Origin: Elusimicrobium minutum Pei191 | GTDB taxonomy: Bacteria > Elusimicrobiota > Elusimicrobia > Elusimicrobiales > Elusimicrobiaceae | Length of the DNA: 64,000 bases | NCBI RefSeq assembly: GCF_000020145.1 | Contig: NC_010644.1 | Location: forward strand, 1,550,001 to 1,614,000 | Direction: 5' to 3' | In this document: one piece after another, positions 7,441 to 16,537 of the stretch | How the letters are laid out: every line of letters begins with the position of its first letter | How positions within the stretch are numbered: position 1 is the first letter of the stretch | Translations under genes and position numbers: made by a program | Notes under the pieces: model-generated | What the model was told of the DNA's origin: nothing | What the model saw: only the letters and a program-made list of their open reading frames with translations | The model's database searches: none

Positions 7441-8037
7441 TTAATGCGTACCGTCAGAAGTAAAAACCTGCGGCGCTATTTTGGGTTTGCGCTTCCAGGT
7501 GCCTGTTTTAATTCTTTCAAAAAGGCCGTCCCATTTACCCTGCGCTTTTAAAATTATTTCAACAATTTCACGTACGCAGCCTTTGCCGCCTTTGGCTTTT
7601 GTAATATATTGGCAGCATTCTTTAACACAATCCAAACCGTCGGACGGGCATACCGCGAGCCCTACTTTTGTAAGAACGGGCAGGTCGATAATATCGTCCC
7701 CTATATAAACAATTTCCTCAGGTTTAAGATTTTCTTTGGCAAGCATTTCCTCAAAAGGAAATGTTTTGCTTAAAAACCCCTGGTAAACATATTTTACGCT
7801 TATATCTTTTGCCCTGGCTACAGTTGTTTTATGCGAACGCCCCGTAAGGATAGCGCTTGGCATATTAAATTCCCACAAAAACATAAAAGCAAGGCCGTCA
7901 ACCGCCGCGAACTGCTTTACTTCGTCCGTTTCGCCTTTTTCATTAACAAAAAGGTTTATTTCCCCTTTGGTTAAAACGCCGTCAACGTCCGTAATTAACA
8001 TTTTTATTTTTTTTGCTCTTTCAATAATATCCTTCAT
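7441..8037 (-). CDS. kdsC: HAD phosphatase, KDO-8-phosphate phosphatase-like (copy 1)
   Basis: A 198-residue C0-type HAD phosphatase. KdsC removes phosphate from 3-deoxy-D-manno-octulosonate 8-phosphate for lipopolysaccharide core synthesis. The nucleophile motif is TDVDGVLTKG (about 16-25), motif II is the Thr in AILTGRS, and motif IV is IGDDIIDLPVL. It lacks a cap domain, as is usual for these tetrameric enzymes. A tail of about 25 residues after KAQGKWD is longer than in typical KdsC. It follows glyA by 13 bases. A second copy with the same motifs lies at 43505-44125, so one of the two may act on another sugar phosphate, such as a CMP-sugar precursor. Confidence 0.85.
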   Translation of the reverse strand: MKDIIERAKKIKMLITDVDGVLTKGEINLFVNEKGETDEVKQFAAVDGLAFMFLWEFNMPSAILTGRSHKTTVARAKDISVKYVYQGFLSKTFPFEEMLAKENLKPEEIVYIGDDIIDLPVLTKVGLAVCPSDGLDCVKECCQYITKAKGGKGCVREIVEIILKAQGKWDGLFERIKTGTWKRKPKIAPQVFTSDGTH

Positions 8038-8050
8038 GTCTTCTCTCTGG

Positions 8051-9298
8051 TTAGTTTAATTCTGTATATAACAGGAATTTACCTAAAAAAGCTGTAACCT
8101 CTTTAGAAATTTCCGCAAGTTTAGCTTCATTATCCGCGTTATTTAAAACATTGTCAATAAAGGAGGCTATAGCCGCCATTTCAGCTTCTTTCATGCCCCT
8201 TGTTGTAACAGCGGGAGTGCCAAGCCTTACACCGCTTGTAATAAACGGTTTTTGCGTATCGTAAGGAATGGTATTTTTATTTGTGGTTATGCCCGCTTTA
8301 TCTAAAGCTTCCTCAGCAGCTTTACCAGTCATTGATTTAGAAGTTAAATCAACACATAAAACATGGCAATCCGTACCGCCGGAAACTATGCGGTACCCCA
8401 GTTTTTGTAATTGGGTCGAAAGTTCTTTGGCGTTTTTAACAACTTGGGTTTGGTATTCTTTAAATTCCGGTTTTAACGCTTCGCCGAAGCAAACCGCTTT
8501 GGCCGCGATAACATGCATTAGCGGCCCGCCCTGCTGGCCGGGAAAAACTGATGAGTTAACCGCTTTGGCATGTTTTTCTTTACATAAAATTAAACCGCCT
8601 CTGGGGCCGCGCAGGGTTTTATGTGTTGTTGTTGTAACAATGTCCGCGTAAGGCACGGGGTTTGAATAAACGCCCGCGGCTATAAGCCCTGCGTAATGCG
8701 CCACGTCACAAATAAGGTATGCGTCCACACTGTCCGCGATTTCGCGCAGTTTTTTCCAATCAAAAATTCTTGAATAATTTGAAGCGCCCGCCATAATAAC
8801 TTTGGGTTTGTGTTCAAGGGCCAGTTTGGCGGCTTCCTCATAATCAATTTGCTCATCCTCTTTACGTACATTCATGGGAACGATTTTAAAATATTTGCCT
8901 GAAAAGTTCATCGGATGCCCGTGAGTTAAATGCCCGCCGTGGGAAAGATTCAAGCCAAGCACGGTGTCACCTGGATTAATAAGAGCCAAATAAGCGGCCA
9001 TATTTGCCTGCGCGCCCGAATGCGGCTGCACATTGGCGTGCTCCGCGCCGAAAATTTGTTTAGCTCTTTCTATCGCTAAAGTTTCAACCATGTCTACAAA
9101 TTCGCAGCCGCCGTAATAACGTTTACCCGGGTAGCCTTCGGCGTATTTGTTTGTAAGAATACTCCCCTGCGCTTCCATAACGCTTAAAGATGTAAAGTTT
9201 TCACTTGCTATTAATTCAAGCTTAGTGCGCTGGCGGCCTAGTTCCTTTTCAACCGCGTCAAAAACTGCCTTGTCTGTTTTCTGCAAATTTGAATACAT
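8051..9298 (-). CDS. glyA: Serine hydroxymethyltransferase
   Basis: A 415-residue PLP enzyme that interconverts serine and glycine with tetrahydrofolate, the main source of one-carbon units. The PLP-binding lysine is in [15 protein letters not shown], and the family signatures [13 protein letters not shown] and HSGAQAN are present. The start at 9298 (MYSNLQKTD) is chosen because it has a GGAGG ribosome binding site and matches the family N-terminus. The longer open frame to 9505 encodes a hydrophobic, unrelated-looking extension. It is followed closely by kdsC. Confidence 0.97.
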   Translation of the reverse strand: MYSNLQKTDKAVFDAVEKELGRQRTKLELIASENFTSLSVMEAQGSILTNKYAEGYPGKRYYGGCEFVDMVETLAIERAKQIFGAEHANVQPHSGAQANMAAYLALINPGDTVLGLNLSHGGHLTHGHPMNFSGKYFKIVPMNVRKEDEQIDYEEAAKLALEHKPKVIMAGASNYSRIFDWKKLREIADSVDAYLICDVAHYAGLIAAGVYSNPVPYADIVTTTTHKTLRGPRGGLILCKEKHAKAVNSSVFPGQQGGPLMHVIAAKAVCFGEALKPEFKEYQTQVVKNAKELSTQLQKLGYRIVSGGTDCHVLCVDLTSKSMTGKAAEEALDKAGITTNKNTIPYDTQKPFITSGVRLGTPAVTTRGMKEAEMAAIASFIDNVLNNADNEAKLAEISKEVTAFLGKFLLYTELN

Positions 9299-9489
9299 TT
9301 TTTCCTCCGAAAAATTAACAAAAACAAGCCGATATTTCGTATAATTTATACAATACAAAATTAATAAGAGTAACGCACTTTTTTTAATTGTTGCGCGCAA
9401 TTGCCTCTGTTTCCTCTCAACCGCAGAGAAAGCACAGCGGGCGAAAGCAGTAAGCGGCAGAGTAAAGTTGCGTAGCACAGGAGAAAAAA

Positions 9490-10617
9490 ATGGCAAAAAA
9501 GACACAAAAGGACTTTTTAAATCCGAAAGAGTTAATTAAACATATCGATATTAAAAAGTACAGCCAGGCTGTAAGCATGGTTGAAGATTTCAGCAATATG
9601 GCGTACTCTTCAAGAGATTTGGCCAGAGCAAGCAAAATCTACAACATGATGTTAGCCGATAAAGGCTGCGCGGTTGTTTTGTGCTTGGCGGGCTCGTTAA
9701 TTTCAGCAGGTCTTAAAAAAATTGTTGTAGATTTATTGGAAAACAACATGATTGACGCTATTGTTTCAACAGGCGCCAACATTGTTGACCAGGACTTTTT
9801 TGAAGCCCTCGGTTACAAACATTATAAAGGCGACCAACATAACGCTGACGACAATTTACTGCGCGATCTTCATATTGACAGAATTTATGATACCTACATC
9901 AATGAAGACGAACTTAAAGTCTGCGACGAAACAGTTCACAAAATCCTTAACACGCTTGAACCCAGGCCTTATTCCTCAAGAGAGATTATTTGGGAAATGG
10001 GCAAATGGTTAGAAGCCAAGAAAAAAGGAAAAGACAGCATTATCTACACGGCTTATAAAAAAGGCGTTCCGATATTTGTTCCCGCTTTCGCGGACTGCTC
10101 GGCAGGTTTCGGCTTTGTAGCACATCAGACCGAAAGACCTACATCCCATGTTACTTTAGACGGCGCTAAGGACTTTTTAGAGCTTACAAAAATCAAAATT
10201 AACGCAAAAGAAACAGGCCTTCTTATGTTCGCGGGCGGCGTTCCTAAAAACTTTGTGCAAGACACCGTGGTCGCTGCAGAAATTTTGGGCCAGGACTCAC
10301 CCATGCATAAATATGCCGTCCAAGTAACTGTCGCCGATGAAAGAGACGGCGCGCTTTCCGGCTCAACGCTTAAAGAAGCTTCATCATGGGGCAAAGTTTC
10401 CACCGCGCTTGAACAGATGGTATACGCGGAATGTACCTTGGCCGTGCCTTTAATTACGGCTTATGCCTACCACAAGAAAGCATGGAAAAGCAGAAAAGGC
10501 TTTAATTACATAAAATTCCTGCAAAACGATGACGCTAAAATAGCTAAGATGAAAAAACAGGAATGCTGTTGCTGTGAAAGCAAAAAATCCGCGTCAAAAA
10601 AAGCGAAAAAGAAATAA
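9490..10617 (+). CDS. Deoxyhypusine synthase-like enzyme
   Basis: A 375-residue member of the deoxyhypusine synthase family, which transfers the aminobutyl group of spermidine. The segment AGGVPKN places a Lys at 253 where the family has its catalytic lysine, and the NAD-site-type segments STGAN (about 93-97) and WGKVS (300-304) are present. Bacteria lack the eukaryotic acceptor eIF5A, and bacterial homologues are often linked to homospermidine or other polyamine reactions, so the substrate is open. The C-terminus is odd: four consecutive Cys (359-362) and then a Lys/Ser tail. It has its own ribosome binding site (AGGAG) and terminator, and is divergent from glyA. Confidence 0.85.
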   Translation: MAKKTQKDFLNPKELIKHIDIKKYSQAVSMVEDFSNMAYSSRDLARASKIYNMMLADKGCAVVLCLAGSLISAGLKKIVVDLLENNMIDAIVSTGANIVDQDFFEALGYKHYKGDQHNADDNLLRDLHIDRIYDTYINEDELKVCDETVHKILNTLEPRPYSSREIIWEMGKWLEAKKKGKDSIIYTAYKKGVPIFVPAFADCSAGFGFVAHQTERPTSHVTLDGAKDFLELTKIKINAKETGLLMFAGGVPKNFVQDTVVAAEILGQDSPMHKYAVQVTVADERDGALSGSTLKEASSWGKVSTALEQMVYAECTLAVPLITAYAYHKKAWKSRKGFNYIKFLQNDDAKIAKMKKQECCCCESKKSASKKAKKK

Positions 10618-10626
10618 ATTTAGCTT

Positions 10627-10656
10627 AAAACCCCCGCCAAACGGCGGGGGTTTTTT
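10627..10656 (+). terminator. Terminator of the deoxyhypusine synthase-like gene
   Basis: Stem AAAACCCCCGCC / GGCGGGGGTTTT with a short loop, then further T residues. Confidence 0.9.
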
Positions 10657-10787
10657 GTTGTACTAACGTATTTTTAAGGTTTCTATTAAAAAAATATCTT
10701 TATCCTTCAAAAGTAGGGAATATTGCCCGCGCCCAATCTAATATGCTATGCTGAAAAACATATAATTTATATTAAAAGGATTTTTCC

Positions 10788-12644
10788 ATGCGGAAAGTCA
10801 CGCTTTCATTAAAACTTATTTTGCCTTTATCATTTTTTTTTATTTCCATCATCTCGCACGCGCAGCTAAAAGACGCCGAATACTTTAAACAATCAGCCGC
10901 GGAGAAGCAACTTCATAAAAACTCCTATTGGTCAATACTTATGCATTACAACCGGGGAAAAAGCGATATAGTGTCGCCCTCTTTTTTCGTTTCCAAAAAC
11001 GGTATGCAAGACCCACAACAGGAATTAAACGCTTTTATTGAGGCGCTATTTCTCCCCCACCCGGACAAACAAAGCGTAGAATGCAGATTTCCTTTAAGAA
11101 CAATGTGGATTAAAGAACAGTTGGGTATTACGGAAGATTTGCTTCCGTCGCAAAATTGTTACGAATTTCAAAATTTTATTGATTTTACAAAGCCGCAATC
11201 CGTCTCAATTTTTTATATAAGCCAGTCTTTAGCCACTACGGAAGATCTATTCGGCCAAATGGGTATTAAAATAAACAAACATTCTGTGGGGGAAGTGGAG
11301 CAGGATTCTTTGTCTTTTTCCGCCCAAATGACAAAGAAATATAATCCATTTACGGTGCTTTTAGGCGCATTTAGCGGATTTTCAGGTAATTATGTAATTA
11401 CGCCATTTTCGGAAACGGCAAAAAAATATGTTTCCGACCAAAATAGAAACATATGGGAATATTCCCTTGATTTTACTCCCGAACAAATTAAAAAAATAAT
11501 AATGCATATGTGGGAACTTAAAGACGCAGAAATAAGATATTCCTTTTTCGCGCTTAACGGCGCGCCCGCTATTGAATCCGCTTTAAGAGTAGCTGTGCCT
11601 GATTTAAACACAAAAGCCGTTCTAAGAAAAACCCCCTTGGATTTAACCCAATCTATCAGTGAGGCGGGCATTATAGAAAAAACAACATTATATCCGGCCG
11701 AGGGTGAGGAATATTCCAAAATTAAATCTTCTTTAGACAAGCAGGGCAAGGCCGATTTGGAAAGGCTTGAAAAACAAGCTGCCGTTACCCCCGAAGATTT
11801 GGAATGCTTTGATCCCAAGCAAAAACCTTTTATTCTCTCCGCGCTGCAGATAAATAATGACATGAAATTGCGCGGCAAGCAAATTTCCGCCCGGGAGCAC
11901 GAGCAAAAACTTGAATGCCTTGATTTTAATGATTATGGTTTTGAAAAAAGATATCTGCCCCCGCGCCAAATTTCCCCGGTTAAAGCGCATCCTTTAACAA
12001 GAACTGATGCGGCGTTCGGTTACAACAGTTACCGTGAGAGCACATTTACAAAATTAAGGATTAACCCATTGTCGCATGAAATTATTGACAGCAATATAGG
12101 CTTTGCCGAAAATATAAGTTTAAGTTTTCTTTCTCTTGAAAGCAGGTATTATTTCGAGCAGGAAGACGTTGACTTAAGTTTAACGCTTTACAGCCTTTCG
12201 GCCTTACCCCGGATTAATATAAAACCTGCAAAAATGTCTTTTTCGTCAAGCTTAAGTCTTTCAACCGATAAAAACAACCACGCTCTTCACAGATATAAAG
12301 GGCTTATTTTTAATAACTCTATAGGCGTGACCTACGGCATGTCTAAATTTTTAGATATAGCCCTTCTTGTAAAAATGGACGCGGAGGCTAACAACTCCCC
12401 TAAAGGATATTATGTGGGTACGGGCGGCATTGTGCAAATGATTATAAGTTATACGGACAATACCAAAACGCTTATTTATTTTAACTATGACTACGGTACA
12501 AGCGGGCATCCTTCAAGAACCCACTATATAAATGCCACGCAGGGTGTCTATATAAATGAAAACATGTCGTTTCTAGCAAACTATCAATACCATTTTTCTG
12601 ATTATTCGCATATATGGGACGCTGGAATAGCCGTATACTTCTAA
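10788..12644 (+). CDS. DUF4105 (Lnb-like) envelope protein with C-terminal beta-barrel-like region
   Basis: A 618-residue exported protein. A signal peptide (1-25, ending SHA) is followed by a region resembling the DUF4105/Lnb N-terminal family: YWSILMHYNRG (47-57), a CRFP-x3-W pattern (99-107) and IWEYSLDFTPEQI (222-234). Lnb-type proteins acylate lipoproteins in some bacteria. Here the family FGH motif reads FGQ (155-157), and the Cys-containing NCS motif reads NGAP (257-260), so the putative catalytic His and Cys are both absent. From about 390 on, the protein is rich in alternating aromatic and polar strands and ends in AVYF, like an outer-membrane barrel. The barrel gene at 12725 follows. 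It is probably a non-catalytic family member, but the family call is from memory of motifs. Confidence 0.65.
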   Translation: MRKVTLSLKLILPLSFFFISIISHAQLKDAEYFKQSAAEKQLHKNSYWSILMHYNRGKSDIVSPSFFVSKNGMQDPQQELNAFIEALFLPHPDKQSVECRFPLRTMWIKEQLGITEDLLPSQNCYEFQNFIDFTKPQSVSIFYISQSLATTEDLFGQMGIKINKHSVGEVEQDSLSFSAQMTKKYNPFTVLLGAFSGFSGNYVITPFSETAKKYVSDQNRNIWEYSLDFTPEQIKKIIMHMWELKDAEIRYSFFALNGAPAIESALRVAVPDLNTKAVLRKTPLDLTQSISEAGIIEKTTLYPAEGEEYSKIKSSLDKQGKADLERLEKQAAVTPEDLECFDPKQKPFILSALQINNDMKLRGKQISAREHEQKLECLDFNDYGFEKRYLPPRQISPVKAHPLTRTDAAFGYNSYRESTFTKLRINPLSHEIIDSNIGFAENISLSFLSLESRYYFEQEDVDLSLTLYSLSALPRINIKPAKMSFSSSLSLSTDKNNHALHRYKGLIFNNSIGVTYGMSKFLDIALLVKMDAEANNSPKGYYVGTGGIVQMIISYTDNTKTLIYFNYDYGTSGHPSRTHYINATQGVYINENMSFLANYQYHFSDYSHIWDAGIAVYF

Positions 12645-12724
12645 AATTGTTTCATAACGGCAATTAAAGCTAAAAAAATAGTAATATAAATAAATACCGC
12701 TCTTTTGTGTTTTGGGGATTTATT

Positions 12725-13567
12725 ATGAAAAAACTTTTAGTTTTAATCTTTTTATCAATACCTTTGGCATCTTTTGCGCAATTATCCGTTTCCGCCATAG
12801 GAGGGGAAAACGGATACACGGCTTTAAGAGGCTCGTTTAGGTATCAGGCCGCGGACAATCTTACCATTATACCAATGTATTCATATTTCAGAAATTCGGA
12901 CAGAGAAGGGGAACCAAGCGTAAGCAGGTTCGGCCTGCGCGCTGAATACCAACCTTCAAAGCTGGGCTTTGGCCTTGAGGGAGGCTTTGTTCCAAGATCT
13001 AACGGATATATGAATTACTCCGTAGCCGGCGATACTACATACTTTTTTATACATGACAACCACGCGGCGCTTTCACGCCTTTTCGCTAAGATAGGAACCA
13101 GTTATACAAGGCATGAACAAAGAGACGGCTATTTTAGCGTCTATGACCAAACTGTGCCGCTGTACCCGTATGAAATGGATGAAACCAGAGTTTACTGCAG
13201 TATAGGCGCAACGTTAAAACCGTTTACGCTCACCACAAGTTTTTCCAAAGCCGTTAATTTCAGCGAAGACCCAGTACCAAGCGTTGAAAACGCATGGACG
13301 GATATTCCGTTCTTTATCATAATAGACCGCGGTTTTTTGGATTATTTTTGGTCTACCCAGGCCGTTTTTTCATTTTTTATGTTTGATTTACAAGGCGGTT
13401 ACGTTTACGCAAAACGTAAAGGCGCCGCAGATACTTTTGACTCAGCCAACGCCGGTATAACTTTAAGGATAAGTAACGTATCCGTAACAGGAAAGATGGA
13501 AATGACGGATGTGTCCTCTTCTGACCACAGGTTGTTTTACTCTTTATCAGCGGGGCTTAATTTTTAA
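12725..13567 (+). CDS. Outer-membrane beta-barrel-like protein, unknown function
   Basis: A 280-residue protein with a clear signal peptide (MKKLLVLIFLSIPLASFAQ). The rest consists of alternating amphipathic strands rich in Tyr, Phe and Gly, ending in SAGLNF, where a terminal Phe is typical of barrel proteins recognised by BamA. The start at 12725 is chosen over an in-frame ATG at 12707 because it has GGGGA upstream and begins the signal peptide. It lies between the DUF4105-like gene and the DoxX-like gene, all rightward. No specific family is recognised. Confidence 0.75.
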   Translation: MKKLLVLIFLSIPLASFAQLSVSAIGGENGYTALRGSFRYQAADNLTIIPMYSYFRNSDREGEPSVSRFGLRAEYQPSKLGFGLEGGFVPRSNGYMNYSVAGDTTYFFIHDNHAALSRLFAKIGTSYTRHEQRDGYFSVYDQTVPLYPYEMDETRVYCSIGATLKPFTLTTSFSKAVNFSEDPVPSVENAWTDIPFFIIIDRGFLDYFWSTQAVFSFFMFDLQGGYVYAKRKGAADTFDSANAGITLRISNVSVTGKMEMTDVSSSDHRLFYSLSAGLNF

Positions 13568-13576
13568 GGTATACTA

Positions 13577-14023
13577 ATGAAAATACAAACAAATTGTAAA
13601 TGTGTGGTTAATGAGACGCACTTTTCCGTAACAATGCTTTTATCAAGGCTTTTAATTACGGCGGCCCAGTTATATTTTATTACGGGTGTTATTTTAAATT
13701 TCAGGACGATATCGCAAAACGCGGTAAATATTTTCCACTTTCCCGTGACTCCGGCTATTGTAATAGCCGTTTGTTTGATAGGAATCGCCATTACGCTGGC
13801 TCTTCTTTTAGGGCTTCGCACAAGAACAGCAGCGCTTTGCCTGTTAATTTTTAATATGATTTTGGGAATCGTTTTTACTTTAGGAACGGTCAACCGGCTT
13901 TCCTTATTTTTTGTAACGCTTTCAATAGCGGCTTTACTTACGCCTTTATTACTGGGCGGCGGCAAATACAGTATGGACTTTATTAAAGCGCGCAAAGCCA
14001 CAACCGAGTATTTAAGCAAATAA
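13577..14023 (+). CDS. DoxX-like four-helix membrane protein
   Basis: A 148-residue integral membrane protein with four predicted helices (about 20-40, 57-80, 85-103 and 108-125) and a polar C-terminal tail. Length and helix spacing fit the DoxX/DoxD-like family of small membrane proteins, whose functions are varied (thiosulfate:quinone oxidoreductase subunit, redox-linked membrane proteins). It starts nine bases after the preceding barrel gene and ends 20 bases before dnaX, so it may be in one transcript with dnaX-recR-comEC. The strongest evidence is topology rather than specific residues. Confidence 0.6.
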   Translation: MKIQTNCKCVVNETHFSVTMLLSRLLITAAQLYFITGVILNFRTISQNAVNIFHFPVTPAIVIAVCLIGIAITLALLLGLRTRTAALCLLIFNMILGIVFTLGTVNRLSLFFVTLSIAALLTPLLLGGGKYSMDFIKARKATTEYLSK

Positions 14024-14043
14024 AATTTTGAGGTTTTTTAATT

Positions 14044-15927
14044 ATGGATATGTTCGGACAAGAAAAAGACAGATATATAAGCTTATCAAACAAATACCGC
14101 CCCCAAACCTTTGAAGACGTTGTGGGACAGGAAACTATTTCAAAAACTTTAACAAACGCCATTAAACTAGGACGCGTCGGACACGCCTACCTTTTTTACG
14201 GACCAAGAGGGTGCGGCAAAACAACTTCCGCAAGAATTTTCGCTAAAGCTTTAAACTGCACCGGCAACGGCAATAAGCCTGCCGCGTCGCCTTGCGGCAA
14301 ATGCCCGCAGTGTATAGAAATAGCCAACGGCAGCGATATGGACGTGCTTGAGTTAGACGCAGCCTCCAACACGCAGGTTGATAAAATAAGAGAAGCTATT
14401 ATAGACACTGTTGCCCTTGCCGCTACGAGGGACAGGTTTAAAATTTTTATTTTAGACGAAGTGCACATGCTCTCAGACAGTTCTTTTAACGCTTTACTCA
14501 AAACTATTGAAGAACCGCCGGCGCATGTTGTTTTTATCTTAGCCACTACAGAAAAACATAAGGTGCCGGCCACTATTTCAAGCCGCTGCCAGACATTCCG
14601 TTTCAGACCGATTACGCAAGAAGATATCTCCGCCCATTTAACCGCGCTTGCGCAAAAAGAAAATATTAATATTGAACCTAAAGCGGTTCAAATAATAGCT
14701 TCCCAGGCGGGCGGCGCGCTTAGGGACGCTCTTACCATTTTAGACAGAGCTATAGCTTATTCAGACGGCAGCATAACGGAGGAACTTGTTATAGACATGC
14801 TTGGCCTTATGCCTGAGGATATTTTAAAGGCCGCAGTTAAAGCTGTTTTAAAGAAAAATTATAATGAAATGCACACCGTTTTTGAAACCATTCAAATGGA
14901 AGGGTTCGACCCGCTTTCATTTTTGCGTGATTTGAAAAACGCTTTGGGCGATTTGTTTTATTTGTCCATAGGCCACGGACATGAACCGTTTTCAGGAGCT
15001 GCCGAACTTGCTAAAAAAACCTCCCCTTCTTATATAGCGGGACTTACAAGGAAAATAAATAAAGTTATTGACGAAACAAAATTCGCCGATTCACCTTTAA
15101 TAACCGCTGAAGTTGGTATATTTACGGTAATGGATTCCTGCATTGATTTAGACGCTTTTATAAAACGCTTGGAAAAACTTGAAAGCGCTTTAAGCGGTAA
15201 CAGCCCGACGGAAGAAGAAAAAAAAAATTTAAACAGCTTTAACCCGTCCCAAACAAAAGATAATAACATTGAAATAACCCAAAAACCGGTAACGGCTAAA
15301 ATAACTGTTGAAAATATAGGACAGGAAGCTCCCAAAAAAGCGCCTAAAGTTGTCCACGCGAAAATAGCGGATATTCCGTTGCCCGCAAAAAAATCTACAA
15401 CAGCACAGCCTGAAAATGCCGATTTCCAAAAATTTAAATTAAGTTTTAAAGATAACTTTTTTATTTTTGACGCACTTAAAAACTGCTCTTATGAAATAGA
15501 AGGGGATACCTGGTCTTTAAGTTTTAACAAAGCAAATTCCTTTTACGCTACGGCGCTTGAGGTAAAAATAGCAGAACTTGAGGAAAAATCACAAGAGCTG
15601 TTTGCTAAAAAAATAAATTTTATTTTCTCAGCGGAGATGGAAACAAAACCTGCCCCTGCAAAACCCGCTTCCGTAAAAGAAAAGAGAATCCCTTTTGCCC
15701 CGATTGAAGGAAATGCGGAACCTACATTTAAATCACCTTTTAAACCTAAAACACAGCAATCTCCCGTAAAAACAATTGAAGCTCCGGCGAAACCTGTTAT
15801 TTACAATGAGGAACCTTTTGTAAAAAAAGACTTTTCCGCCGAATTTGAAAGCGTTAAAACAGACAGGGAAATACCTGATTATGTAAAAAGTTTCCTGGGC
15901 ATAATACCGGGGGAGGTCATTAAATAA
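14044..15927 (+). CDS. dnaX: DNA polymerase III gamma/tau subunit
   Basis: A 627-residue clamp-loader ATPase. The Walker A motif is GPRGCGKT (53-60), the four-Cys zinc module is Cys72, 84, 87 and 90, and the Walker B is FILDEVHML. The sensor motif is LATTEKHKVP and the arginine-finger region is SSRCQTF. Domains I-III end near residue 375; the rest (to 627) is a low-complexity Lys/Pro/Ala linker with a tau-type tail. A run of ten A at 15218-15227 (codons 392-395) lies at this boundary, and stops occur within a few codons in both shifted frames, which could yield a gamma-length product of 395-399 residues. It overlaps recR by one base (TAATG). Confidence 0.97.
   Translation: MDMFGQEKDRYISLSNKYRPQTFEDVVGQETISKTLTNAIKLGRVGHAYLFYGPRGCGKTTSARIFAKALNCTGNGNKPAASPCGKCPQCIEIANGSDMDVLELDAASNTQVDKIREAIIDTVALAATRDRFKIFILDEVHMLSDSSFNALLKTIEEPPAHVVFILATTEKHKVPATISSRCQTFRFRPITQEDISAHLTALAQKENINIEPKAVQIIASQAGGALRDALTILDRAIAYSDGSITEELVIDMLGLMPEDILKAAVKAVLKKNYNEMHTVFETIQMEGFDPLSFLRDLKNALGDLFYLSIGHGHEPFSGAAELAKKTSPSYIAGLTRKINKVIDETKFADSPLITAEVGIFTVMDSCIDLDAFIKRLEKLESALSGNSPTEEEKKNLNSFNPSQTKDNNIEITQKPVTAKITVENIGQEAPKKAPKVVHAKIADIPLPAKKSTTAQPENADFQKFKLSFKDNFFIFDALKNCSYEIEGDTWSLSFNKANSFYATALEVKIAELEEKSQELFAKKINFIFSAEMETKPAPAKPASVKEKRIPFAPIEGNAEPTFKSPFKPKTQQSPVKTIEAPAKPVIYNEEPFVKKDFSAEFESVKTDREIPDYVKSFLGIIPGEVIK
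15218..15227 (+). other. Ten-adenine tract in dnaX: candidate slippage site
   Basis: Ten consecutive A in the frame GAA AAA AAA AAT. Gain of one A, or a -1 ribosomal shift, reads KKKFKQL then TAA at 15240-15242. Loss of one A, or +1, reads KKI then TAA at 15230-15232. Thermus dnaX uses a nine-A tract for transcriptional slippage and E. coli dnaX uses a -1 ribosomal shift at A AAA AAG. Confidence 0.6.
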
Positions 15928-16520
15928 TGAAAAGTTTTGACCGTCTTGTACGCGCTTTAAGGCGTTTGCCCGGCGTAGGCCCCAGACAGGCGGAGCGCTT
16001 TTCCGCTTATTTTTTAAAAACCAGCGACAGTGAAATTGACGAGTTTATTAACGCTTTATCCGCTCTTCGTGAAAATATTCATCTTTGTTCAATTTGTTTT
16101 GCCTATTCGGAAGACGGGGTTTGCGATATTTGTGAGGATTCTTCCCGCGAGCGTGATATCATTTGCGTAGTTGAAGACCCGCAAGACATTGAAGCTATTG
16201 AAAAAACAGGCGCATTTAAAGGCCTGTATCATGTGCTGCACGGCGCGCTGTCACCCATAGATGGCCGTGGCGTTGAAAATATAAAAATAAGAGAACTTAT
16301 TGAACGCATACATAATTCCCAAACACCTGTGAGAGAGGTTATTATAGCTACCGACCCTGACACTGAAGGAGAAACCACCGCCCTTTATATTGCCGACGCT
16401 TTAAGAGGACTTGTTGATAAAGTTTCCCGCATAGGTTACGGCGTTCCTTTAGGCGGCGATTTGGATTATTTAGACGAAATGACTTTAACCTATTCTTTAA
16501 AAGGCAGAACAAAACTATAA
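15927..16520 (+). CDS. recR: Recombination mediator protein RecR
   Basis: A 197-residue RecR, which with RecO and RecF loads RecA onto gapped DNA. The helix-hairpin-helix region (LRRLPGVGPRQAERF) is followed by a four-Cys zinc finger (CSICFAYSEDGVCDIC). The Toprim domain shows VVEDPQDIEAIEKTG and the ATDPDTEGETTA motif. Length is normal. The dnaX-recR linkage is widely conserved, and here the two genes overlap by one base. Confidence 0.97.
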   Translation: MKSFDRLVRALRRLPGVGPRQAERFSAYFLKTSDSEIDEFINALSALRENIHLCSICFAYSEDGVCDICEDSSRERDIICVVEDPQDIEAIEKTGAFKGLYHVLHGALSPIDGRGVENIKIRELIERIHNSQTPVREVIIATDPDTEGETTALYIADALRGLVDKVSRIGYGVPLGGDLDYLDEMTLTYSLKGRTKL

Positions 16521-16537
16521 AAATTTAAGAGGTTTTT

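Noticed and set aside
9405-9489. GC-rich leader before the deoxyhypusine synthase-like gene, considered as a riboswitch
   Set aside because: Only one five-base stem (CTCTG/CAGAG) was seen, and no known riboswitch core could be matched.
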